From contig NW_024881531.1 of assembly GCF_019059575.1 (NCBI RefSeq), forward strand, positions 868,001 to 932,000: a stretch of DNA of 64,000 bases, in the 5' to 3' direction. The DNA is from Amphibalanus amphitrite. Lineage: Eukaryota; Arthropoda; Thecostraca; Balanomorpha; Balanidae. Shown piece after piece: positions 24,301 through 36,300 of the stretch. Under the pieces are notes generated by a model that saw only the letters and a list, made by a program, of their open reading frames with translations, had not been told where the DNA came from and did no database searches. The stretch's first letter is position 1; each line of letters starts with the position of its first letter. The translations under genes were made by a program, and so were the position numbers.

Positions 24301-27300
24301 TCCGTCTCCAGGCATGTACTTACCACAGGACTTGATGCAGATCTTCTCAGCAGACACGATCGGGGTCTGGACGTGCTTCGAGAAGCGCTTCGACCTCTTC
24401 AGGTAGGCGCCGCCCTTGATCGGGAACAGCATGTACAGGCACTCGTCCTCGGTGAAGGAGAGATCCTGCGGAAAGAGAAGCGATTCAAGGTCAGCATGAG
24501 ATATCGGTCGAAACCTTGGTCATGCCGCGGTGAGAGACGCAATAATCAAGAGAGCAAGAAGGGCGTGTCTGGAGCGACTTTGCTCAATTACGACGAATAG
24601 GTCGTGAAAGGAAAGTGGCCGAGCATTATTGGACTTTTAGAAGGAATGTTACACGATAGACGGTCGTGACGTGTGGTAACAGGCTGCAAGAATCGAATTA
24701 ACAGTTCATTGGGGCCACATCTGCTTCATCCTGACTCGCCTTTTCATTCATACTCGACCATAAGATCCTACTGACAGTAATGTTTATTCCGTTTTGCGTT
24801 TACCCCGACTTCCGAGCGTCTCGTTCTTACCTTGCTGTCTTTAGACTGGCGCGGCCGGACGAACGAGATCTCCTGCCGTCCGTCACGCACCGATCCAGTG
24901 ATGTTCTTCAGGTTCTGCTGCGAGTCCTTGACGGGTGGGAGATGGCCGGCCATCCATCCATCGACCACGACGGGCCGGCCGGAGCCCACCACATACCCCA
25001 GCACCACGTCACTGGCCGGCATACTGGGCGTCTGCGAGAACGCCACGCCCGTCCAGACGTCATCGGAGGCGCTCTGCACGGTGAAGCGGATCTCGTCGCT
25101 CGGCTCCAGCAGCTCCCAGCGGACGGCGTACTCGCAGTCGGCGGCGTCCATGGCGCAGGTGGGCGGCCAGCGCCACTCGGCGCCGCAGAAATCGTACGCC
25201 TGCGGGTTGAACTCCTGGCCGGACTCGTCGCCCTCCAGGAATGAGATACTGGAGACGCCGCGCTGGCCGCCGTGGCCGTGGTACTTGAGCTCGTCGGGAC
25301 GGTAGAAGTTGGGCACCGAGGCGCTACCGGCCTCCAGGCCAGACTTGGGTCGGTGCATGTAGTCGCCAGACTGCTGGCCGCGCGCCCAGATCACGTGCAT
25401 CAGCTCGTCGGCGATCGTGTGGTCAGTCGGCTCCGAGGCTATGGGGGAGACACCGTGTCAGTTGTCGGAAAAAAGTGGAGAATGAAGAAAGAAATAACAA
25501 TATTATATCGATAAACGTAAGCAGCAGGTAGACCAGTGATGAGTAATATCCAGTGGACAGGCACTTAGAGCATGACCTAAGATTCAGCAGAAGAAAGCAG
25601 ATAGCCTAGCAAACATCCTACACTAACCAAAGCCTACCAATTCTCCGATACTTCCTACCGGCGATCTCCCTCTCCGCCAGTCCCCACCCTCTCCCTCCCT
25701 TCTCCCTCTCCCGTCCTCTCACCATCAATCTTCCTTCTGAACGCCACGGTGGTGACACCATCCTGCTCGTAGGCCAGCGCGGCCGTCAGGCTGCCGCTGC
25801 CGCCCCAGAACTCATCCTCGCGCGGGGTGGACCGGTCGCGCGTGTAGAAGTCGCCCACGCGGCCGAACTCGCCGCGCGCAGCACCGATCACGATGTCCGT
25901 GCAGTCCATGGCGTGGAAGTCGCCGCCGGGGTAGTAGCCCACGCGGGCCGTGCTCGCCGGCTTCTTCTTCTTGGCGGCTGGAGATGGGATGGGAGGAGTG
26001 TGAACGTGTGTTGATTTAAGGCAAAATCTGGCTAAACTAATGGCGACTTAATTTCACATCACGAAATACCACACACAGAGGCGTGAAGCAGACTCCTGCA
26101 CAGTTGTACAGAATAGATGACAAAAAAATGCGTGTTTAGACTATTCGACTTTCACATGATCATACGACTCGTATGAACATATGGAAAAACAAACGACACA
26201 TGTATCACGGACCCCTGTATGCTTATCGTACCTCACGGCCTCAGACTGTCAGATAACTTACGCTTGGCCGATGGCTCCGGCTCCGGCTCCGATTTAGGCT
26301 CCGGCTCCGGCTCGTGTTCTGGCTCCGGCTCCGCGGACGGCTCATGTTCAGGCTCTGGCTCCGAGTTTGGCTCGTGTTCGGGCTCTGGCTCCGAGCTTGG
26401 CTCGTGTTCAGGCTCCGGCTCGCTGGTCGGCTCTGGCTCGGAGCTGGGCTCCGGCTCAGAGTTTGGCTCGTGCTCCGGCTCCGGCTCCGGCTCGCTGTGG
26501 GTGTCCGACTCCGCCTGCCTCTTCTGACGAGTGATGACGTCAACACCGCCTGCGGGCATCACAGCCAAAGATCAGCCTCCATGGTCGAAGAAAGATAACG
26601 ATGTAACAGCTGTGAAGTGTGAACATCTACGATCAAGAAAGGATAGAACTAAAACAAGAATGCGGAAGAAGAAGGCAGTGGAAGAAAGGAACACCAACGC
26701 TGATAAAATCAAAAGACAGCGACGGAAGATCGGTAACAGAGTATTTGAAGAACGAAATACCTTGACGAACTTAAAAAATTTATATTTGTCTTGCTGACAT
26801 TCCAAATAAAAATTGGTGTTTAAAAATAAAAGTAAGTAAATGATATAACGTAAGTGTATGTTACAGCAAGTGTTTTTTATGAGCAAGACAACATGCAGCT
26901 GGATGATGCAGCGTGCACGTGCATTTAAAGCCATTTTAGTAGAACATGCTGAGTCAAAGTCAGCAAGATTGTCTTTAGTCAGAAAAGAAATTGATAAAGC
27001 ACAAGTTTTTAGTCAGACTTGTAAGACAATGTCACAAGATCGTGTTTTGGTCATTGATGGTTATTTCGAAATACGAGGAGCGACAACAGGATAGGGAGTC
27101 AAAGTTGCGTCAGGGAACACAGTCGATTCAGCGTAGTTCTTTGGTGACAGTCAACACTCTCATGCGTTTGGTCAGTCAGCTGTGAACGTGAAATAAACAG
27201 TTTCACCACCAAGGGCAGTGAAACGTCTAACCAAGTCGTCGCAAAGAAAAGAAATTTGCATACGCAGACTGCAAGTCATCTTATCGACGGATAGGGCATT

Positions 27301-30300
27301 TTCCGGTCAAAATGGCCACGGTGCATTTGTTTATACAGTGCTAGGTTTCGACAAAACTAACGATTAGCATGCACAAGTATTTGCCACGGCCATACAGCTT
27401 CTAGTATCGCGTTGGTGAGCGACTCTACTGACGCTGTACAATATACATACTAGGTAGCAGGTTTGTCAACTTCATAACATAGACTCTGAAACCCATACTT
27501 CGTGTGAGGCCCGATCAGGCGTCCGATCTATGTCGTTAGCACCGTATATACAGTTCGTTCCACCTCATACCTGTTTCCGATAGGGCCGGGGTCGACCGGA
27601 CGGCGCAGACGGCTGCTTTCCTTTATAAAACAACACCCCTCCCGATTTCACCCCGAGCCGTGAGCGCCGCCCGGCCTGATCCGCCGGCCGTCCCGGTGCC
27701 ACCGCAGGCCCGCAGCAGGTGAGTCGTCCGACCTCCGCCTCCGGTCAGCCGTCAGCCGTGCCGCATGCGCCGGCCGCGCGCCGTCTCACTTACCGATAGA
27801 GCGCACACGCTGCGGCCGATCGTCGTCGCGCACAGTGACACCGCCGGACAGCAGAGCGGCGGGCACGGCGACACGAGTGCGCGACCCCTTCGCCTGACGA
27901 CGGAACCCGCCGGAACGGAACTTATCCATCCGCGAATTACCTGACGCCTGCTTCTCGCCTTCGTCCGCCGGCTCCGGCTGGCTGCTCGGCTCCGGCTCCG
28001 GCTCGCTGGTTGGCTCCGGCTCGCTCGATGGCTCCGGCTCACTGCTTGGCTCCGGTTCTGGCTCACTAGTTGGCTCCGGTTCGCTGCTCGGCTCCGGTTC
28101 TGGCTCACTGCTTGGCTCTGGCTCGGCATGAGGCTCCGGCTCCGGCTCCGCCTCGGCCTCAGGCTCCGGCTCCGACTCTGGCTCCGGCTCCGGCTCCGGG
28201 TGGGCTCCCTCTCCTCCGGTGGAGGTGTGGGTGACCTCGATGGCCGGGAAGTGTTTGCACGTGCCGTCCAGGCCGTTGGGCCGCCAGCCGACGGCGGCGT
28301 AGCTCTGACCGCGGACCTGCATCACCATCTCGATCTCGCCAATGTCGCGCAGCTGGCGCCAGTAGAGGGTGAACTCGGGCGAGAGCTCCTTCTTCTGGTA
28401 CAGGCCCAGGTTCGTGATGGGCTTGCGCATACCGGCAGCTGAAAACGAGGCGGACGTTAACAATATGGAGGATAAGCAGCATGTGAAGCATATTGCTTAT
28501 TTCAACCCGGGATATATGCACATATTCGGTTGTAGAGCTGAAGCTAAAAATTCACGAGCTCATTAGAGTGGCAAATGTTCTTCATTATCACATTTCAGGA
28601 AAATGCAGTAGCATATGATAACCAACGAACTAAAGCACTGCAAAAAACTGCCACATCTTCCCTTTATTGTGTAACTTACGATTTCTCTGCTCGCAGTTTT
28701 TGCCAAAGTAGCCGACGCGACAGAAGCACTGTTTCTTCGGGTACGAGGTGGCAGCCAGGTCGACACACTTGCCGTACCTTCCACAGTGCTTGTCTTCCTC
28801 GCACTCGTTCTGGAAAGATTAGAGGTGATTACAAGATAGCTATATGATTTTTTTCTTTCCTCGCTAATTACCACAATGTCTCGTGTAAATCGTCGTCTAG
28901 TTTTGTAACACCCGTAGCTGGTGCGCCTGACATCAAAAACCCACCACAAACGTCACTATAAACACGCCACTTACACAACCCGCATTCTTCCACGGTTTAC
29001 GCGAATCAACTCGCACAACACGCGATGGGCAGCATGGCGCAACGCCGGCCACGATTCTGGTCCACTTCCCAGCTTATCGTTACATCTGCGAGTGCTCCCT
29101 CCCGCACTCCGGCCGCGTGCGCCCCTGAACGTCACCCTATGGGAGTTGAGTTGACCCGGGCCGGTGGTAGTTACACCATATCACCCTCATCCTCCCACAT
29201 TCATCACAGGAGGGTAAGAAGCGGAGGATGTTGGCCCGTGCGGTCTGGGGTGAGACTGAGGGAGCATCTCCTCCCACCGATCCCCTCTCTTCCCCACAGA
29301 CAGGATCCGTTCCCCCAGATGTAAAAATGTCCTCTATTTTCTTCATCAGGCTGTAATGGGTTGGACTTCTGACATTGTTAAACGACCCCACAGCAGAAGC
29401 TGGTTGCTGGCGATGGCAGGATTGCCAGATAGGCTGAAAACTCACCGAGAACTGGCATCGCTCTCCGTACCAGCGCTTCTCACAGCGGCACTTTCCGAAC
29501 GAGGCACGTCCGTGACCGTTACAGTCCTCCCTGTAGTCGTTACCTGTGGGCGAGACAGGTCAGGTCAGGTCAGGTCAGGTCAGAACGGTGACGAAATATG
29601 AAGGGCAGAGTCGATAAAGGTATCTCAGGTCACAGCAAGGCGGGATATAATATAGAGCCAGATTCTTAGGATTAACAACAAATCATGGGTTTGCCCTTGG
29701 TTGTTACTGAACTCAATTAGAACGGCTTGCATTGGGCCGTCATTCGACTACTATGCCGTTTTCTGCTCAGCCTAATTGCTGTTCGTCATTTCTCTGTCCA
29801 CAGGACGGCCGGCATCCAAGGCGGACCCTCCAAGGTGATCCACCGAGTCACTCGGTCGATCAGTCAGACATAACGAGCGCTACCAACAAAAACGACCGAT
29901 ACCCGACCATTGCAGCGCACAGCGCCAACAGACTACTCGCCGAGCCACACATACCGGCAGGTGGCCTTCACAGGCAGGCACCGCCGGCTGGAGAGGGTTC
30001 AGACGGCCGCAAACCAGGTGCCAAATCCGCTCAGCCGGGCAGCGAGAGGCCGGTCTAAGTCGGATGCCGGCCATTCACAGACGTGATCTGATCACAGCTA
30101 CCCCACGTTTCGCTTAATTTAGACTCAAATTAACATTGGCATTCCCTAAAATAAAACAAACTGTTTCTGGATTCATTGTCGGGGAACAATACAAGACATG
30201 GTGTGAATTGGAAGAAGAGCCGGAAGCCAGAATGCGTTTCAGCGACATCCCAGCGAAAGCTACTGAAATAATTTGCATCAATTTCCATACTGCTCCACCC

Positions 30301-33300
30301 GATGTTGGCTCGCCAGCCTCTCGATTTCACCAGCAAACCGTCCTGGCGCCTGGTACCGTCAATCTGTCTCGACAGGAGGCCGGCGCCTTCCTACACTTTC
30401 ACCCCGTCCTTCGGCGCAGTCCTCCGCACCAGACACGTGCCGGGTGCAGTTCGGGGTGCACCGGCGGGGGCCCGCGGGGCGCCCCTCTGCTGCCAATCCC
30501 TGTGGTGCTGCAGAGGACAGGAGCGGCAGGAGAGGGTGCAGGGCGGGGAAGGAATATCGGAAGGACGCTCCATATTCGGAGCAAGGCGGCGTCCTTGGCT
30601 GGAGCTCAGCTCGGCGGTTTAGCGCTCATGCAGCCGTCCGTGAGATTGTCACGGTTCTAGCTCGTGTGACCTCTTCACGAGCGCACATAAATGACATTCG
30701 AGCAATATATGATGAAATTAGACTTCCCAACGAAAACTCTGAAGAATAAGCCTCAAGTCATCCACGACTGAACATCTGTTAACACGAAAAACGACGAAGA
30801 CGATCAATGAACGCTTTTGAGACAAGGGACGACACACACGCGAAAGACACGCGAGGCGGCGTCCGAAAATTCCCCGACATTTCGCCGTCTCGGAGCGTGT
30901 AGCGCCACCGTTTGACAATCTTCAGCCTATTGACATGGCGTTAGGAACGCTCATAATTCACCTCAGCTGACGGGAAAGGCCCGTGTGAGTCCATTTAGAG
31001 GTCATCCATCGTCTTCGCCATTGAGTTTCGGACGCAGACGATGGACAGGGCTGACAATGGATTCAGACCCATTGTTACGGGTAAGGCAAGGGGCGGTAGG
31101 TCTGAGTGAAGGTCGCCTTTATATCAAGTGGCCATGGCAATCTGGATTCAAGCATGATGCATGCAAATATAATTTCATCACTCTGCACTCCGCTTGTTTC
31201 AAAATACCTACCAACCGACAAGGTTCTACATGTCTGCAAGTATGCCAGTAAAAAAGAACTGTCAAGGACTTGAGAACAGGCATATGGTGATTCAGCACTG
31301 ATGCATGAATTAGGAGACATGGTTCGTGATTCAAAATCTCCATCGTCTATATGACGTCACACCCTCCACCGCGCGTCCCGATGACGTCACGTACCGACGA
31401 TGTCGACGTCAGCGCAGCTCCAGAAGTTGTAGCGCGGGCTCCACTCGTTGGCCTGGCGCACCAGACGAATCGAGCAGTCCAGGCACTCGTAGCCCTCCGG
31501 TAGGGTCACCGTCTGCTCCTGGGCACTGCCGGAGGTCGCCAGAGGTCACACGGGTCACCAGAGGTCAGTGTTAGGGACAGGGTCACCGTCTGCTCCTGGG
31601 CACTGCCGGAGGTAAAAAAGGTCAGAAGGGTCACCAGAGGTCACCAGAGGTCAGACAGGTCACAAGAGGTCAGAGTCGGGGACAGTGTCACCGTCTGCTC
31701 CTGGGCACTGTCGGAGGTCACCGAAGGTCATACGGGTCACCAGACGTCAGACGGGTCATCGGAGTTCAGATGGGTTATCAGAGTCCAACTTAGTCACGAG
31801 AGGTTGATATAAGCTCTTTTGCATTGCGAAAAGCTGAAAGTGCCTGCTATATGTCAAAGTCTTGGCATACATACAATACAAACCATGCAGGAAATGAATG
31901 AACACGTAATTTTCTTCGCATTCGAAAGCCAGCTTTCCATGTTGCGTAACATATTACACAATCTATATGCGTTCGTTTCGTACCCAGATGAGACCCGTTA
32001 CAATTTACATAACGTGTAGATAATGGATTATCTATGACGCTACCGTTTAAGCACTGTCGACAACAATGAAAGTATATGCCTTCATTGTTGTCGCCGCCGT
32101 TACGAAAGGCGACAGCGATTGGAGCGCACGAGGAACGTTAATATTTTATTTATGATTTTACTGAACGTTCCGACGGGTTTCGACGAAAAATACAGTTTTT
32201 TGAGTGCATTACGACGATTCGTTTCCCTTCGCTTTTCGTATTCGTAATATGGGAATTTTTCGCATTTAACGTAATGTATTCATTAACTCAACATTCGTGA
32301 TTGTTGTAACGACAACAATTAATGGTCCTCCGGGCCGGATCGATAAGAATCGATCCTTTTATCGTGTGCTTTTGTCATCGATTGCCATTGACCCCGAGTT
32401 CATTGTAACTTAACGATGACCTACTTTACTCGCTAGCATCTATCTCGCACTTTTACAGTTAAAGTAAATTGTAGCCCTTATCATGGAGACGGCTGAGAAG
32501 AAGTTACGGGCCAGGAAGAAGGGAGCATTTACGAGACTCTGTAATACAGCCGAAACCATTATCGCATCAAACGGAAGCAGAACGCAACTGCAAGGTCTAC
32601 TCGAAAGGATCGGAGAGGCTTTAGACAACGTGGCTGAAGCAAACGATGCGTATATAAGAGGACTCGAAGATGACAATGAAGATATAAGAATATCAGAACG
32701 CTACATGGAAGAGGTGGAGGAGCGTTATAAATCAATTGGTGACAAAATCACGTCGTACTTAATGGCACGTAAGAGCGACGCACCCTCCGAAGCGAGCTCG
32801 CGAAGGGCGGGCTCAAGCATACGATCTCAAGCGTCAATTACGTCAAACCGCTCTACAGCATCTAAAGAAGCCCAAATTAATGCCCGTCTGAAACGGCTGC
32901 AGGCGCAGCAGCTAGAACGGCGCACACAAGAGGAGAGAGCTCTGGAAGAGGCAACGAGGAAAGTGCGTCTGGCTGAGGAAGAGGCGAGAAGAAAGATGCG
33001 TCTGGCTGAAGCGAGGGACGCTGCAGAATTGGCTGCAAAGGAGGCCGATTTACGCCAGGCAGCTGAGGACGAGCTGCAATGGGAAAGAATAAATGACTTC
33101 GACGGAGAAGCTGAAAACCAAAGACATCAGCAATCGAGTGTCATCGAGATGAACGACGAAGGTGCCGCAGCCCCAACAGACGGTCCAGTAACCGAATGTT
33201 TGACGGCGCAGAAACCGGACCAGCCGACGAGCACCATGGCTAACCAACAAGATCAAGCAGAAGAGCACGCACCGAAGGAACGGCAGGTTCAAAATTTAAA

Positions 33301-36300
33301 TCCAAGACGGACTGCTTCTGCAACATCCTGGATTTCCGAGGTGGCAAACAAACCGCAAGATATGACGTCAGCAGGGCAGTACCCACCGGGCGGTCATCAT
33401 CGAAGTGTTCCCCAGATCAAACTACCAATGTTTAGCGGGAAGGCAACTGAATGGCCACAATGGATCGGACTGTTTAAAACGCTCATACACGACCAGCAGT
33501 GTTTGTCCGACGCAGAAAAACTCGCCCATCTTCAGTCTTCTGTCACGGGGCTGGCCAAGCAGACAGTCGAAGGAATGCTGTATGATGGTGCGCTGTATCC
33601 TGTAGCCTTAGAAACGCTCATGGAGAGATTTGGAAAGGAACAGGACATCGTAAATGCCAATCTTTCTGCCGTCTTCTGCACACCACCCATGAAAGAGCTG
33701 GACCCGACGGCGCTGGAAAGATTCCATGCTGTCGTCCGCTGCGCGGTCAAAGTTCTTGAAAATATGGGATTCGAAGGTGACCTCAACAGCACCGAAAACC
33801 TTCGTCGGGTCGTGCTGAAACTACCGAACGAGCTGAAAAGAGAATGGGGGCGTCAAATCGTGGAAATGGAGCCAAAACGACCTGGTCTAAGGGACTTCGA
33901 CAGCTGGCTGAGCCAACAAGTTCGCATCGTCACGGCCCTCCCAGCCAAGCCCACGGACTACGACAGAACGACTCGCTACAAGAGTGACCGCTACAAGAGC
34001 CTCCTAAGAACACCTTCAGCTCCAGCAACCTTGACCACGGCACCGGAGGCCAGCATAAAGAGCGCCAGACCTCCGCACGAGCAGGACGCGCCACACTGTA
34101 GCTGCGGAGAGTCACACGAGCTGTCCGTGTGCCCTTCGTTTCTGCAGCTGTCAAAAGGAGAACGAGCAAAGTTTATCGGTGAAAGTGCTCGCTGCTTTCT
34201 GTGCCTGAAACTAGGACATCGGTCGCGACACTGTCCATCGGTAGAGACATGTGAAGAAGAAAACTGCCGGGGAAGACATCATCGCCTTCTTCACGGCAGC
34301 AGCAGAGTCTTCCCTTCTAAGACTGATGGTTCAACTCGTAGGACAGTCGCGGCTACAACTCCACGGAAGGATGAAATGACCCTGCTTCAGATAGTGCCGG
34401 TTAGGGTTCACGGAGACAATACTTACGTCGACACGTTCGCTATTCTCGATTCGGGGGCTCAGACCTCACTGTGTACCGACCGGCTGGCTGAGAAGCTGCA
34501 GCTGACTGGTGAAGTTCGGCCTCTATCGCTGAACAACGTGGAAGGCAGCGGACCGCAGCGGATGGCCATGAAGACATCGGTGAAGCTCACCGCACTGGCG
34601 GAGGATTCGGAGACACGCTCAGTGACTGTAAATGAAGTATGGACGGTGCCAAGACTGAACGTTCCGGTACCCCAGCTGAGCTCCTCCGCGCGCTCGAAGT
34701 GGCTTCATTTGAACGGGCTGGACATAGCCGATGTTGGCGCAGACCAAGTAGAAGTGCTTCTTGGAGCCAATGTTACCGAAGCGATTCTCCAGAAAGAAGT
34801 ACGTGTCGGGAAAGCAGGCCAGCCAGTCGCCATCAAAACGCATTTCGGTTGGGCTCTGACTGGCTCCATCGCCAGCTTGACTCCGACTGATCAGCACCAT
34901 GTGATGCACATCCACCGCAGCACCTCTCAGGAAGACGAGCTGAACGAGCTGCTGCAGAACTGGTGGAAAACGGACTCATTCGGTACCTCACACGACTTGA
35001 AGAAAGAGACTTCGCACGAAGACAGACGAGCCATTCGAATACTCGAAGACACGACCAGGCTTCAAGACGATGGTCACTTTGAATGTGGTCTCCTGTGGAA
35101 AAAGGACGAAGTGTCGCTGCCGGAGAATCGCATCGGCGCACTCCGTCGCCTGGAACGAACTGAAAAATCACTTCGAAGTAACCCTGACAAGGCGAAGGGA
35201 TACAAACAAGTCATCGACAGTTATGTCTCTCTCGGGCATGCTCGTAAGCTGGGACAAGACGAGGCAGCCAAAGCCAACCCTAAAAGGTGGTACCTTCCTC
35301 ATCATGCCGTCTTCAATCAGAACAAGCCCGGGAAGATAAGAGTTGTGTTCGACGCGTCCGCAGAGTTCCATGGAACTTCGCTGAATGAAGAGCTGCTAAC
35401 TGGCCCAGATCTTCTTCAAGAGCTTCCGGCTATTCTGATGCGTTTTCGCGAGAAGTCGGTGGCTATAGTCGGGGACATCGATCAAATGTTCCATCAAGTG
35501 CGCATCCAGCAGAGCGATCGACCAGCCCTCAGCTTTCTCTGGAGGGACTTGGAGTGTGGCCGACCTCCAGACACATACGAAATGAATGTCGCCATTTTTG
35601 GCGCAAAGTGCTCTCCTGCGATCGCCTCCTACGCGTTACGAAAGGTGATTGAAAGTCAAGTAGAAGTCGGACTCAACAAGCACTCGGCATCTGACATTGC
35701 AAAGCAGTTCTACATGGACGACTACGTGGCCTCAGCAGAAAGTCCTAAGAGTGCTGCCGACCTACTTCACACCGTCACCAAGCTCGTCTCCACAGGCGGG
35801 TTCACCCTGCGAAAATGGACAAGCAACTCAAGAGAGGTGATGGAATCTGTTCAGCCGACCGATAGGGCTCGTTCCGAATTGGACGCATTCACTCCGCTCT
35901 CTCCTGAGCGCGTGCTCGGCCTGATCTGGGACACGGAACAGGACACGATCGGTCTAAACGTTCCGAAGAAACGAAATCTCCCAACGACGAAACGGGGAAT
36001 TCTGAAGGCAATAGCAGCGGTATACGACCCGCTCGGTCTGGTGTCGCCGTTTATGCTGCAGGCAAAGCTGTTGATGCAGGGTCTATGGAGACAGCAGCTT
36101 ACATGGGACAGCCAGCTGGACGAACAGGACCTTCACAGGTGGCGATGCTGGCAAGAGGAAGCCAACATCCTCTCACAGCTACGGATCTCTCGCTGTTACA
36201 CCGCTCTGGATGGACCAGTGAAGAGGTCAGAGCTGCACGTGTTCAGCGATGCCTCGGAAGCAGCCTTCGGCGCAGCAGGCTACCTCCGGCAAATCGACGC

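Larger units (their letters stand above)
26262..28438 (-). other. Glu-Pro-rich region interrupting DOMON 1 (exons 7 and 8)
   Basis: Exon 7 (28438-27794) starts with the first strands of DOMON 1 ([19 protein letters not shown] to GWRPNGL) and then runs into [10 protein letters not shown] repeats from about residue 306, then a basic linker. Exon 8 (26549-26262, 288 nt) begins with [14 protein letters not shown], including a furin-type RQKR at 448-451, and is otherwise EP/EHEP repeats. Exon 9 resumes DOMON 1 ([19 protein letters not shown]). Exon 8 is phase 1-1, so it could be skipped without a frameshift. The DNA is a GGCTCC-type minisatellite on the + strand. Confidence 0.8.

Noticed and set aside
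29559-29582. GTCAG pentamer array as a regulatory element
   Set aside because: Only about five units, next to an exon acceptor; a simple repeat is enough to explain it.
30136-30660. 174-codon + strand ORF in intron 4
   Set aside because: No domain or codon pattern like that of true exons; overlapping ORFs occur in other frames of the same GC-rich stretch.
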